Source of the DNA: Oceanobacillus sojae
Lineage (GTDB): Bacteria; Bacillota; Bacilli; Bacillales; Amphibacillaceae
Direction: 5' to 3'
DNA: 64,000 nt
NCBI RefSeq assembly: GCF_007991515.1
Contig: NZ_BJYM01000003.1
Coordinates: 124,001 to 188,000 of the forward strand
Shown here piece after piece: positions 51,854 through 61,405 of this stretch. Both the position numbers and the translations under genes were made by a program. Each line of letters opens with the position of its first letter. Positions within the stretch are counted from its first letter, which is position 1. Under the pieces are notes generated by a model that made no database searches, had not been told where the DNA came from, and was given only the letters and a program-made list of their open reading frames with translations.

Positions 51854-51957
51854 AGTCAGATTCTCCTTTCCCTTTTCATATAGTATAATTATAACAATAA
51901 ACACCTGAAAAATATTCATATTATGATAGTATTTAAGTGTTAAAGGAGGGCGAATGA

Positions 51958-53435
51958 GTGCAGTTAAAAGAACTGATTAATTTACTGGCGGTAAAAGAAA
52001 CGGAAGGAAATACGGATGTTCTTGTCACAGGATTCACATGGATTCCAGAAAAATTGAAAAAGGGAATATTTTTATTTGTGTGCCTGGTATTAAAGGATTT
52101 CTGGCAGATAGACATGATTATATAGAAGAAGCTGTTTCAGCTGGAGCAGCGGCAATTGTTGTTGAAAAAGAAGTGGATAACTATCCTGGTGTTACAAAAA
52201 TATGGGTGAAGAACGCCCGATATGCAATGGCGGTAATGTCAGCTCATTTTTATGATTAACCTTCCAGTCAGCTTAAACTCTATGGGATTACAGGAACAAA
52301 CGGCAAAACAACAACATCTTACATAATAGATACGATATTTTCTAATCATAAATTAAATATGGGGTTGATGGGGAATAATGGAGTGAAAATCAAGGATAAA
52401 TTAAATCCTGTCCAAATTAATACACATGAACCGCCAGCATTGCAGAAGAATTTAAGAGAAATGGCTGACCAGGGAGTAGACTGCTGTGTGATGGAAGTAA
52501 GTTGTCAAGGGCTGGATATGAGCAGAGTGATAGGATGTCGTTTTAAAGTGGGTATATTTACAAATCTAACCCAGGATCACATAGATTATCATAAAGATTT
52601 TGAAAAGTACAAAGAGGCGAAAGGGCTTTTGTTTTCCAGATTGGGGGATAATAGTTCGGATAAAAATAAATCTTATGCCGTTTTAAATGCAGATGATCCT
52701 GCCTCAGCATATTTTAGCAAGATAGCATCAGCTGAAGTCATAACCTATGGTATTGATAATAAAGCAGATGTTTCTGTAAAAAATATTATTATGGGAGCCG
52801 GTGGTATTTCCTTTAAAGCAGAAACCTTCAAGGGGGAAATAGATATTCATTTAAAGCTGATTGGCCGTTTTAATATTTATAATACATTAGCTGCCATTAC
52901 AGCAGCTCTACTGGAAGGTATCTCACTGGAAAGTATTCGTGACAGCTTAAAACAATTAGATAGTGTTCAAGGAAGAATGGAATCAGTTGATGCCGGCCAG
53001 CCTTTTTCGGTACTTGTTGATTACGCTCATACACCAGACGCTTTACAAAATGTATTGACCACCTTAAAGGAAGTTGCTGAAGGGCGTGTTATTACCGTGT
53101 TTGGCTGTGGCGGGGATCGTGATCCTGATAAGCGGCCAATAATGGGAAGCATTGCAGGTGCTTTCAGTGACTATGTAGTAATTACTTCAGATAATCCAAG
53201 AACAGAAGAACCATCAAAAATAACAGCACAGATAGCGGAAGGGATAAATGATAGTAAATATCAATGTAATCTTGATCGTAAAGCTGCTATTGAAACAGCT
53301 ATAAAAATGGCTCAGCCAAAAGATATTGTACTTATTGCCGGAAAAGGACATGAGACATATCAAATTATCGGCGACCAAACCACCTATTTCGATGATAAAG
53401 AAGCAGCAACTGCCATTTTAAAAAATATCTCATAA
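51958..53435 (+). pseudogene. murE-like UDP-MurNAc-tripeptide synthetase gene with a frameshift and a stop
   Basis: A Mur ligase paralogue of about 492 residues. GTG 51958 follows AAAGGAGGG. The frame VQLKELINLLAVKETEG...VTG shifts by one lost base near 52030, then continues MDSRKIEKGNIFICVPGIKG to a TAA (52257-52259); the same frame resumes YGITGTNGKTTTSYIID (ATP loop), VMEVSCQGLDM, NLTQDHIDYHKDFEKY, FSVLVDYAHTPDALQNVL, and SDNPRTEEPSKI, the DNPR motif that selects meso-diaminopimelate. All catalytic motifs survive. Two lesions in an otherwise well-kept gene suggest recent loss or sequencing errors. The essential murE should be elsewhere, in the division cluster. Confidence 0.85.
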
Positions 53436-53442
53436 TATAAGA

Positions 53443-53489
53443 CTCTATTTGGCAGAAAGCGTGCAGTTTTTGCTGAATAGGGTTTTTTT
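53443..53489 (+). terminator. Terminator after the murE-like gene
   Basis: A 16-bp stem, CTCTATTTGGCAGAAA / TTTTTGCTGAATAGGG with several G-U pairs, then seven T. Confidence 0.78.
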
Positions 53490-53519
53490 GTTTATCCTGA
53501 TAAATGCTGTGAGCACCAA

Positions 53520-53548
53520 TTTTCAAATTTCTAGGAAACTGCTATAAT
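53520..53548 (+). promoter_or_regulatory. Promoter of lytS-lytT
   Basis: TTTCAA (53520-53525), 17 bases, TATAAT (53543-53548), 45 bases before the lytS start. Confidence 0.6.
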
Positions 53549-53592
53549 AATGAGAGCGTTTTCGAGAGGGTAAAACGGAAAGGGGCTTTACG

Positions 53593-55344
53593 ATGTTCGA
53601 ATTATTAATTACGTTAGTAGAACGGGTTGGAATTATTGTAACGATAGCCTTTGTCTTAACAAGGCTTCGCTTCTTCCGAAAAATGTTTTATCAGGATCAG
53701 CTGAATCGCCAGCAGAATCTCACTGCAATTATGTTTTTCGCCTTTTTTGGGATTATTGGAACATATACAGGGTTGAATGTGAACACAGACAGCCTGCAGT
53801 TTAACCGCTGGGCAACGGGATTATTGACAGAGGAAGCCATTGCGAACTCGAGGGTTATCGGTATTGTCATTGCTGGTTTGCTGGGCGGACCCAAGGTTGG
53901 TATTGGGGCTGGGATAATTGCTGGGGTACACCGTTTTACTCTGGGAGGATTTACTGGGATTGCTTGTGGTGTGGCAACCATGATCGCAGGAGTTATCTCA
54001 AGTTTGTTTTACAGGAAAAATAAACGAATTAAGCTAAAAACGGCTTTTTTTGTGGGAGCCTTTGCTGAAGCTGTACAAATGCTGGTGATAGTAGCTTTAG
54101 CTCGTCCGATAGAGCAGGCATGGGCTTTAGTCAATTTAATAGGGTTACCAATGATATTGGCAAATGGCATTGGCTCAGTACTGGTTCTGCTGGTTATAAA
54201 AAGTGTGCTGAAGGAAGAGGAAAAAGCTGGTGCGGTACAGGCTCAAAAAACGTTAAGAATTGCTGATCAGACGCTCACGCATTTACGGAATGGTCTACAT
54301 ATGGAAGCTGCAGAGGCAGTTTGCCGTATTATTCATAAAGAATTGAATACAAGCGCAGTATCGATTACTAATAAAACAGAGATTCTTGCGCATATCGGTC
54401 TTGGACATGACCATCATCATCAGGAAAATCCGATTCAGACAAAGATTACATTAGACGCAATAGACAGCGGGAAAATCCAAATGGCAACAGCAGAATCGAT
54501 TCATTGCACAAAGGATAATTGTCCGCTGGAAGCTGTTATTATTGCTCCTCTTAAAGAACGGGGAGAAATAATTGGTACACTGAAGTTCTATTTTCAATCA
54601 GAAAATGATTTAACCAATGTGAATATGGAGCTTATTTCTGGGTTAAGCTCCATGATTAGTCATCAACTGGAAATTGGTCAGGCCGAGCGGGTATATCAAT
54701 TGGCGAAAGAGGCAGAAATTAAAGCACTTCAAGCACAGATTCATCCTCATTTTTTATTTAATACACTAAATACGATTGTATCACTAATCCGTCTTCATCC
54801 GGTGAAGGCCAGAAAAATGCTTATTTCTCTGTCTCATTTTATTAGGCAGAATTTATCTGCAGCTACGCAAAAAATAACGACTTTAGAACAGGAGCTGAAG
54901 CAGGTTCAAGCCTATTTATCCCTGTATGAGGAACGTTTTAAGGATAAGCTGACAGTCAAATATATGATTGATGAAGAGGTATTATCAGAAATCATTCCTC
55001 CTTTAACCTTACAGCCAATTGTTGAGAATGCAATCATGCATGGATTTAAAGATAAGGATAGTGACTGCATTTTAAAGGTTGTGATTAAAAAACAGCAAGA
55101 AGGTGTGTATATCGGCATTAAGGATAATGGCAAAGGAATAGAGAAGGAAGTTGTCAATCAAATACGGCGTAAACCAATTGATTCAAAAACTGGAAGCGGG
55201 TTGGCGCTATACAATGTCAATCGGCGGTTAAATATTCTTTTTGGAGAAGAGGCTTTGCTTCAGATTGAAACAGGGCAGGATGAAGGAACAAATATATATT
55301 TTGTCTTATCGCATAAGGAGGGGAAAGAGCAATGGGTCAGCTGA
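53593..55344 (+). CDS. lytS: LytS-type sensor histidine kinase
   Basis: A 583-residue membrane kinase. Residues 1-205 are the 5TM receptor domain of LYT proteins with six hydrophobic stretches and GGPKVGIGAGIIAGVHRFTLGGFTGIACG; 225-360 is a GAF domain; the phospho-histidine is in QIHPHFLFNTLNTIVSL (about H385) and the HATPase has IVENAIMHG and DNGKGIEKEV. LytS/BtsS proteins respond to pyruvate or membrane state. It overlaps the regulator gene by 13 bases and is followed by a CstA-family transporter gene instead of lrgAB, so pyruvate sensing is likely. ATG 53593 follows AAAGGGG. Confidence 0.93.
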   Translation: MFELLITLVERVGIIVTIAFVLTRLRFFRKMFYQDQLNRQQNLTAIMFFAFFGIIGTYTGLNVNTDSLQFNRWATGLLTEEAIANSRVIGIVIAGLLGGPKVGIGAGIIAGVHRFTLGGFTGIACGVATMIAGVISSLFYRKNKRIKLKTAFFVGAFAEAVQMLVIVALARPIEQAWALVNLIGLPMILANGIGSVLVLLVIKSVLKEEEKAGAVQAQKTLRIADQTLTHLRNGLHMEAAEAVCRIIHKELNTSAVSITNKTEILAHIGLGHDHHHQENPIQTKITLDAIDSGKIQMATAESIHCTKDNCPLEAVIIAPLKERGEIIGTLKFYFQSENDLTNVNMELISGLSSMISHQLEIGQAERVYQLAKEAEIKALQAQIHPHFLFNTLNTIVSLIRLHPVKARKMLISLSHFIRQNLSAATQKITTLEQELKQVQAYLSLYEERFKDKLTVKYMIDEEVLSEIIPPLTLQPIVENAIMHGFKDKDSDCILKVVIKKQQEGVYIGIKDNGKGIEKEVVNQIRRKPIDSKTGSGLALYNVNRRLNILFGEEALLQIETGQDEGTNIYFVLSHKEGKEQWVS

Positions 55345-56063
55345 TGAATGTACTAATCGTTGATGATGAACCGTATAATCGAGAGGAGTTAAAGCATTTA
55401 TTGAGTGATTTCCCGCAGATACAATCCATTAAAGAAGCAGAATCAGGAGAAGAGGCTATTATGAAAACGATGCAGCATCAGCCTGATGTTATCTTCTTAG
55501 ATGTGGAAATGCCAAAGGTGAGCGGGATGGAGGTAGCAAAGGCAATCAAAAAATTAAAAAAACCTCCGTTTGTGGTATTTGCAACTGCGTACCCGCAATT
55601 TGCTGTGGAAGCTTTTCGATATGACGCAGTAGATTATTTGTTAAAACCATATGATGAAGAACAGCTTGGGGAAACAATCCAGAGGCTTGAGAAAAAAATT
55701 GGTGTGGAAGAACAGGGGAATTCGGGAAAGATGCTTGGGAAGCTGGCAGTAGATGTGGAGGGAGATATTCATTATTTAGAACTCAATGATATTTTATATA
55801 TGTCACGAATAGAGAAACGCACAAAATTAGTTACCAGGCAGGGTGAATTTGATACAAAAATGCCTCTGAAGCAGTTGGAAAACCGCTTGCTGGCATATGG
55901 GTTTTTCCGGATTCATAAGAGTTTCTTAGTTAACCTGGAGCATATTCAGCGGTTAACACCATGGTTTAACGGAGCGTATCACTTACAGCTGGAGGGAAGC
56001 AAAGACACGTTATCTGTCAGCAGAAACTATGTAAAGGCATTACGGACAAAATTAGAGATTTAA
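55332..56063 (+). CDS. lytT: LytT-type response regulator with LytTR domain
   Basis: A 243-residue regulator: receiver domain 5-120 with D57 (VIFLDVEMPK) and YLLKPYDEEQ, then a LytTR DNA-binding domain (about 138-240: DIHYLELNDILYMSRIEKRTKLV, FFRIHKSFLVNLEHIQRL). AAGGAGGGG at the end of lytS serves ATG 55332. It is translationally coupled to lytS. Its probable target is the cstA-like gene 150 bases downstream, and maybe lrgAB-type genes elsewhere. Confidence 0.93.
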   Translation: MGQLMNVLIVDDEPYNREELKHLLSDFPQIQSIKEAESGEEAIMKTMQHQPDVIFLDVEMPKVSGMEVAKAIKKLKKPPFVVFATAYPQFAVEAFRYDAVDYLLKPYDEEQLGETIQRLEKKIGVEEQGNSGKMLGKLAVDVEGDIHYLELNDILYMSRIEKRTKLVTRQGEFDTKMPLKQLENRLLAYGFFRIHKSFLVNLEHIQRLTPWFNGAYHLQLEGSKDTLSVSRNYVKALRTKLEI

Positions 56064-56212
56064 TTTTTCTTTCGGTTGCATCTTAATGACTTAAAAGAAC
56101 ATGATAAATCTAAAAAACAACCTTTTGTTCCTGATTTCTCCTCTTTTGATCTTGTATATTTTATACTTTATGAAAGCGTGTTCACTGTAAAGCTTATAAA
56201 GGGGGAGAAAAT

Positions 56213-57664
56213 TTGTATACATTTCTGGCGGGAATTGTTTTATTAATTATTGGATATTTTACGTATGGGAAATTTATTGAGAAAATGTTTGGGGTAAAGG
56301 AAGATCGTCCAACTCCTGCTTATGTTAATGGAGACGGTGTGGACTATATTCCAATGAGCACGCCGAAAAATTCACTGATTCAGCTTTTGAATATTGCAGG
56401 GACGGGTCCGGTATTTGGTCCGATTATGGGAGCGTTATATGGGCCGGCTGCATTCATCTGGATTGTAGTAGGCTGTATTTTTGCAGGGGCAGTGCATGAT
56501 TATTTAACAGGAATGATCTCCATTCGTAATCGAGGAGCACATTTACCGGAGCTTGCGAGTAAGTTTCTGGGGAAGGTTATGAAGCATGTTGTAAATGGGT
56601 TTGCAGTATTACTGTTATTATTAGTTGGGACCGTATTTGTTTCTACTCCGGCAAGTCTGCTTCATTTACTTTCAGATGGACGTGTAGCATTATGGATTTT
56701 TATTGCATTTATTTTTGTTTACTATATTTTAGCTACATTACTTCCTGTTGATAAAATTATTGGCAGACTTTATCCTTATTTTGGCGCTTTGCTTTTAATC
56801 AGTGCACTTGGTGTAGGAATTGGTCTGGTTGTTACAGGAGCTCCAATTCCAGAGCTTTCCTTCCAGAATTTCCATCCTGAGGGAGCTGCAATTTTTCCAT
56901 TATTATTCTTTACCATTTCCTGTGGTGCTTTATCCGGCTTTCATGCCACACAAACACCAATTATTTCACGTACCACAAGAAGAGAAAAAGAAGGACGCAA
57001 AATTTTCTACGGTATGATGATTGCCGAAGGGATTATTGCAATGATCTGGGCTGCAGCTGCTATGAGTATGTTCAGCGGTTATAATGGATTAAACGAAATT
57101 TTAGCAGCGGGCGGACCTGGGGCTATTGTAAGTGAAGCTTCGACAACATTACTGGGAGCCATCGGTGGAACACTTGCTGTGCTTGGTGTCATTGTACTGC
57201 CAATAACTTCCGGAGATACAGCTTTTCGAAGTGCGCGTATGATTATTGCAGACTATTTAAAAGTTGCGCAGAAAAAGTTTTCTAGCCGCTTGTGGATTGC
57301 ATTGCCGTTATTCGCAGTATCTGTTGTTTTAACGCAAATTGATTTTAATTTATTGTGGCGTTATTTTAACTGGGCAAACCAATCGACGGCAGTAATTGCT
57401 CTCTTTGTAGCATCGATGTACCTCTATATTGCCAGAAAGAATTATTTTGTCGCGCTGATACCGGGAACTTTTATGCTGATTATGGTGATTACCTATATTT
57501 TATCACAGCCAATCGGATTTAATTTACCTATGAATATATCATGGGGCGGTGGATTCGTGGGTGCAGCGATCCTGGTTGTTCTATTCTTTAAAGCTGCTGT
57601 TAAAGCACGCGCTAATAATATTCCGCTTGAAGTGGATGTTTCGGATTGGAAGAAAGCTTCTTAA
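56213..57664 (+). CDS. cstA: CstA-family carbon starvation / pyruvate transporter
   Basis: A 483-residue membrane protein with about 14 hydrophobic segments. Family motifs: DYIPMSTPKNSLIQLLNIAGTGPVFGPIMGALYGP, VGCIFAGAVHDYLTGMISIRNRG, FFTISCGALSGFHATQTPIISRT and LPITSGDTAFRSARMII. It is the short CstA form, without the long C-terminal part of E. coli CstA and BtsT. E. coli relatives carry pyruvate, and BtsT is switched on by BtsSR, homologous to the LytST pair here. TTG 56213 follows AAAGGGGGAGA. A perfect terminator follows. Confidence 0.9.
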   Translation: MYTFLAGIVLLIIGYFTYGKFIEKMFGVKEDRPTPAYVNGDGVDYIPMSTPKNSLIQLLNIAGTGPVFGPIMGALYGPAAFIWIVVGCIFAGAVHDYLTGMISIRNRGAHLPELASKFLGKVMKHVVNGFAVLLLLLVGTVFVSTPASLLHLLSDGRVALWIFIAFIFVYYILATLLPVDKIIGRLYPYFGALLLISALGVGIGLVVTGAPIPELSFQNFHPEGAAIFPLLFFTISCGALSGFHATQTPIISRTTRREKEGRKIFYGMMIAEGIIAMIWAAAAMSMFSGYNGLNEILAAGGPGAIVSEASTTLLGAIGGTLAVLGVIVLPITSGDTAFRSARMIIADYLKVAQKKFSSRLWIALPLFAVSVVLTQIDFNLLWRYFNWANQSTAVIALFVASMYLYIARKNYFVALIPGTFMLIMVITYILSQPIGFNLPMNISWGGGFVGAAILVVLFFKAAVKARANNIPLEVDVSDWKKAS

Positions 57665-57711
57665 AACAAAGGAAAAGATGCCTGGAGATAGGCATCTTTT
57701 CCTTTGTTTGT
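57664..57711. terminator. Terminator after cstA
   Basis: A perfect 19-bp stem AAACAAAGGAAAAGATGCC / GGCATCTTTTCCTTTGTTT with a 8-base loop; acts in both directions against the opposing pseudogene. Confidence 0.9.
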
Positions 57712-57733
57712 ATTCAATTCGTTGAAAAAGCTT

Positions 57734-58531
57734 TCAACGTAAAGGTCTTATGCCGGTGAGAATCCTGTTTGCACTCAATTCGTTTTTCCTTTGAAGCTTA
57801 ACGGGTTCATTATCCTCCATCGTAGCACGGTATAATGTAATATTCTCATCCAAAGAGATAGTCCAGGCAGCTGCGTTATCCTTTTTTAAAACAATGGCCA
57901 GAGTTCCAAATTGTTGTGTGTTTTCCCGATCAAAATGTTCTGTTTCGCCATTAGCTGTGATTGTAATCCCCTCTGGATCGCTGGTTAAATCTACATTTTT
58001 ACCTTGCCATGCACCATGTGTCTGTGCTCCTATGTAATAGTAGCTTGTTCCATTCCATCACCTCTGTCTCCGTAAGTAGCAATAAATTGCTGGATAGAAT
58101 TACCGATTGTTTGATAAGTGACAGCAGCAATAACGTTTTCGCCAGCCATTCTACTTTCACCTCACCTGCAACTGTAGAAGGAAGTCTCTCCTGTGCGCGG
58201 GCAAAAAATGCCGAAGTAAGGACGATAATAGATCATCTCATTTGTTTGCATATTCTCTTTGATAGATAAAACATGCTGTTTATCAGGAGAAAGGACTGTC
58301 ACGCTTTTAACAAGCTCATTGCTGCTGGAGAGCATGGTTAACTGACCTGCTATCAAAAGAACCGTAATGCCGATACTGATTAGCTTGAATCTTTTGGTGG
58401 TAAAGAGCAAAAGAAGAATAGCCAGTAACTGGAGAGGCCATAAAAAAAGCCGGTTTTTGGTAAACAATAAAACTGGTAATTGTAAATATAATAATCATTA
58501 AACCGGATATACTCAGTAAAAGTGGTTTCAT
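57734..58531 (-). pseudogene. Membrane protein pseudogene with at least three frameshifts
   Basis: Joined across frames, the minus strand reads MKPLLLSISGLMIIIFTITS (first membrane helix, GGGAG before ATG 58531), then after a shift near 58445 two or three more helices (LWPLQLLAILLLLFTTKRF, ISIGITVLLIAGQLTML), an extracytoplasmic part (NEMIYYRPYFGIF), a second shift near 58205 (RAQERLPSTVAGEVKVEWLA), and a third near 58050 (TSYYYIGAQTHGAWQGKNVD to LSANRILTGIRPLR), ending at 57734. Each part has coding character only in its own frame. I do not recognise the family. Three breaks make true decay likely. Confidence 0.65.
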
Positions 58532-58743
58532 AAAATGTGCTCCCAACGTATTTGCTTTTAGACTGATCAACCAGCCTGTAGTCTATAGTGATCGATAATG
58601 CAACTTAATAAATCATAACATGAATAAGAATCAGGATGAAAGAAGGCAAATTTAAAATAGACACTGTTTTCAGTTATTCAAAGTATAAAAATTTACATCT
58701 TTCCTAATAATGGGTAAGGTAGTTCGGAAGGAGGGAAAACAGT

Positions 58744-59055
58744 ATGTCGTTTAATAAGTATAACAGGGAACTGGATTTGCATCTGGAGCGGGTGGAATTA
58801 AAAGTAACCTCGATTTATAAGCTGCTCTATCAGATTAATGATGTGATTCTTGGATTAGTTTTCCTGATGGGAAGCATTATGTTCTTTAAAGACAGTACAA
58901 TGTTTGCAGGAACTGTCTTATTCGTAATCGGTAGTATTCAAATGCTGATTCGTCCTGTTATTTCGATTGTACATGATTTCCATTTGTCGGTTCGGGGGAA
59001 AATACTTCTCATAATAAAGAATCTAATAAATCCTGCAGCCGTTAAGTTAATTTGA
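58744..59055 (+). CDS. YrhK-like membrane protein
   Basis: A 103-residue protein with two membrane helices (VILGLVFLMGSIMFF and TVLFVIGSIQMLIRPVISIV) preceded by a charged segment LHLERVELKVTSIYKLLYQIND. This is the YrhK domain pattern, a small membrane module of unknown role. GAAGGAGGG precedes ATG 58744. The terminator stem begins inside the last codons, a compact arrangement for a single gene. Confidence 0.8.
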   Translation: MSFNKYNRELDLHLERVELKVTSIYKLLYQINDVILGLVFLMGSIMFFKDSTMFAGTVLFVIGSIQMLIRPVISIVHDFHLSVRGKILLIIKNLINPAAVKLI

Positions 59056-59072
59056 ACGGCTGCAGGATTTTT
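59028..59072 (+). terminator. Terminator overlapping the yrhK-like stop
   Basis: Perfect 15-bp stem AATCCTGCAGCCGTT / AACGGCTGCAGGATT and TTTT; the left arm is coding. Confidence 0.9.
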
Positions 59073-59101
59073 CAGAATCTGTTCGTGAAAGAAGTTTTGT
59101 T

Positions 59102-59911
59102 TTATAAAGGAATATCTTTTTTTCGGATTTCTACATCTATCTTTTCTTCACAATAGGTTACAAATTCAGCGATATTGGCAATCATAGTATCATGATAGAT
59201 TTTTCCTTTTACTGCGTCTGCTTTTGTAGCATCCCCCATGATACCGATTCCTTTTGTTGCCTGCCTGTATGTGCCGACATCACTGGCAGTAATCATTTTA
59301 TCACCGGAGACATGAGGGTCATGCTGCATAAAACGATGGTGCTTCGGGATATTAATTTCAGCTTTTTCTGGTGAACAAAGGTCAGGGAAGAAATGGTACA
59401 TTTGAGAGGCTTCGAGTTCTTCTGCATGACCAATACCTCCCTCTGCAACTTCACTGAGCTCCTTTCCTTTTTCAGCATTAATATAGAAAGGATCAGCTAT
59501 TGCCAGGAAAGCACCTGTCCGGTTTCGTACTTTTGTCATACCAATTTTAATTGGAGGTAAGTTGGCCTCACGATGTCCATTGATTAAAATAATTTTACTG
59601 AATCCATGATATATGAGACTTTCACACATATCTTCAACAATGCTTGTTAATGTTTCAGGGCGTAATGTAATAGTTCCTTTATAAGCCATATGATGCGGCG
59701 CCCAGCCTGTCCATACTGGCGGAGCAATCAGTGTGCCAGTTTCCTTGGCAACATCTTCGGCAATTTGCTGGGATAGATAAGCATCCGTTCCCAACGGAAG
59801 ATGCTTGGCATGCTGTTCTACACTTCCAAATGGCATCATTATCGTACTTTTTTGCTTTAAATAATTTTCTACATCTTCCCATTTATTTTCCTGTAACCAT
59901 AATTTTTTCAT
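59102..59911 (-). CDS. Creatininase-family amidohydrolase
   Basis: A 269-residue metal hydrolase. Zinc-site motifs: GSVEQHAKHLPLGTDAYL (Glu/His/Asp), INGHREANLPP (where most members have NGHGGN) and GIGHAEELEASQMY (Glu). Family members open cyclic or linear amides such as creatinine or formamides. The ATG lies directly after the stop of the permease gene (TAAATG), with AAAGGAG inside that gene, so the two are translationally coupled; the permease probably brings in the substrate. The altered NGHREAN suggests a substrate other than creatinine. Confidence 0.87.
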   Translation of the reverse strand: MKKLWLQENKWEDVENYLKQKSTIMMPFGSVEQHAKHLPLGTDAYLSQQIAEDVAKETGTLIAPPVWTGWAPHHMAYKGTITLRPETLTSIVEDMCESLIYHGFSKIILINGHREANLPPIKIGMTKVRNRTGAFLAIADPFYINAEKGKELSEVAEGGIGHAEELEASQMYHFFPDLCSPEKAEINIPKHHRFMQHDPHVSGDKMITASDVGTYRQATKGIGIMGDATKADAVKGKIYHDTMIANIAEFVTYCEEKIDVEIRKKDIPL

Positions 59912-61318
59912 TTAATTCGACTCCTTTTCTGTATTACGTGTTAATTCTTTCATCTGCTCTTCATCTAACAAATCCCAGCGGTCTTTGGAATAGACGAAAT
60001 ACCAAATAGTTAATAAAACAATCCATGAAAAGCCGATCAGCAAAGGCAACGGTTCAATATATGTGAGAATCCATATACAGGCAATAGCTGCTAATATCGC
60101 TAATATTGGAATGTTCCTAATATTTATAGGATAACGAAAGCTGGGAGTGAGTTCTTTTCGGGTCACCCGTACTATCACCAGAGCTATATTCATAAGTGCC
60201 ATCATAAACCAGTTTGCAAATACGGCTGCACTTACTAATAAATTGATTGCTTTGGCATATCCCAGTACAGTCGTCATTGTTGCTAGGAGGGCGATAATAC
60301 CAGTAAAGATAATAGCCGTATATGGTGCTCCTGATTTTTCTCCCACCTTTGCAAAAATACGGGGGAATGCATTTTCACGTGCGCCGGCATAAAGCATTCG
60401 TGAAGATCCGAGTAAGCAGCCGAGTGTAGAAGTCCCTGTTGCCGTTAATGCAGCAATGGCAATTAATACTGCGCCGATACCCGGCAGTACATTTTCAATT
60501 GCTAGAGATAAAGGAGCACTGGAGGCCGCCAACTCTGCCGGGTCTGCTGATGATACCACACCATACCCCGTTACAATATATAAAATAACAACAGTGATGA
60601 GAGCAGAAACTTGTGCCAGCGGCAGATTTCTTCTCGGATTTTTGGCCTCTTCACCAAGTGTTAAAACGGCTTCAACCTGCATTTGTCCAAATGCGATCAA
60701 AGCAGTAGCTGCAAAAACACCGCTCCACCCATTAGGTAAAAAATTATTGTGTTCAAATGGTCCCAATGGGTTAGCTGAAATGGCAATAACAGCAATAGCA
60801 AACAATGCAACTACTTGAATAATAGAGAAAAATGTGTTTACCTTTCCGGTGGCTTTGATTCCCACTAAAAGCAGCCCGGTGATAACGATGGAAATAACTG
60901 GTGCAACAATTGTTGGGGGCAGGTTCGGAAAAATGAAATTAAAATACCCCGCAAAGCCCAGATTTACTGCACCAGCAGCAAAAGAAAATGATAAGAAGTA
61001 TAATCCTGCACACCATAAAGCAACTAATTTTCCTAAGTGAGAGGATATTGGTGCAAAAGCAAACTTAGAATAGGCATACGAAGCCCCTTGATAAGGCCAG
61101 ATAGAAGCTAATTCCGCGTAGCTCATAGAGGAGAGTGTCGCAACTACTCCTGCAATAATAAAGGCAATAAATAAACCAGGACCAGCTTCGGCCACTGCGG
61201 GTCCAATAACCGTGAATATTCCTCCGCCAATGAGAGCACCTACTCCGACACTCCATAAATCAACAAATCCCAAGCCGCGTTTCAGATTGCTTGTCGTGCT
61301 GTTATTTGCAACGGCCAT
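59912..61318 (-). CDS. APC-family amino acid/amine permease
   Basis: A 468-residue transporter with 12 membrane segments. The first, LGFVDLWSVGVGALIGGGIFTVIGPAVAEAGPGLFIAF, is the typical APC helix 1 with the GGGIF break; the Tyr-rich GASYAYSKFAFAPISSHLGKLVALW and a late GTSTLGCLLGSSRMLYAGARE follow the family. It is co-transcribed with a creatininase-family gene, so a nitrogen-rich amide or amine compound is the likely cargo. TGGAGG precedes ATG 61318; the earlier in-frame start is unsupported. The IclR gene lies upstream on the same strand. Confidence 0.9.
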   Translation of the reverse strand: MAVANNSTTSNLKRGLGFVDLWSVGVGALIGGGIFTVIGPAVAEAGPGLFIAFIIAGVVATLSSMSYAELASIWPYQGASYAYSKFAFAPISSHLGKLVALWCAGLYFLSFSFAAGAVNLGFAGYFNFIFPNLPPTIVAPVISIVITGLLLVGIKATGKVNTFFSIIQVVALFAIAVIAISANPLGPFEHNNFLPNGWSGVFAATALIAFGQMQVEAVLTLGEEAKNPRRNLPLAQVSALITVVILYIVTGYGVVSSADPAELAASSAPLSLAIENVLPGIGAVLIAIAALTATGTSTLGCLLGSSRMLYAGARENAFPRIFAKVGEKSGAPYTAIIFTGIIALLATMTTVLGYAKAINLLVSAAVFANWFMMALMNIALVIVRVTRKELTPSFRYPINIRNIPILAILAAIACIWILTYIEPLPLLIGFSWIVLLTIWYFVYSKDRWDLLDEEQMKELTRNTEKESN

Positions 61319-61405
61319 ATAATTTAACCTCCATCTCATATAATGATATTTGAAATCCATTATATAAGAATCAGAAAAATAAATCTATTGAATATATTAA
61401 AATTT

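Noticed and set aside
58624-58710. Short frames starting MNKNQDERRQI and MKEGKFKIDTVFSY between the pseudogene and the yrhK-like gene
   Set aside because: No ribosome binding site and no supporting context.
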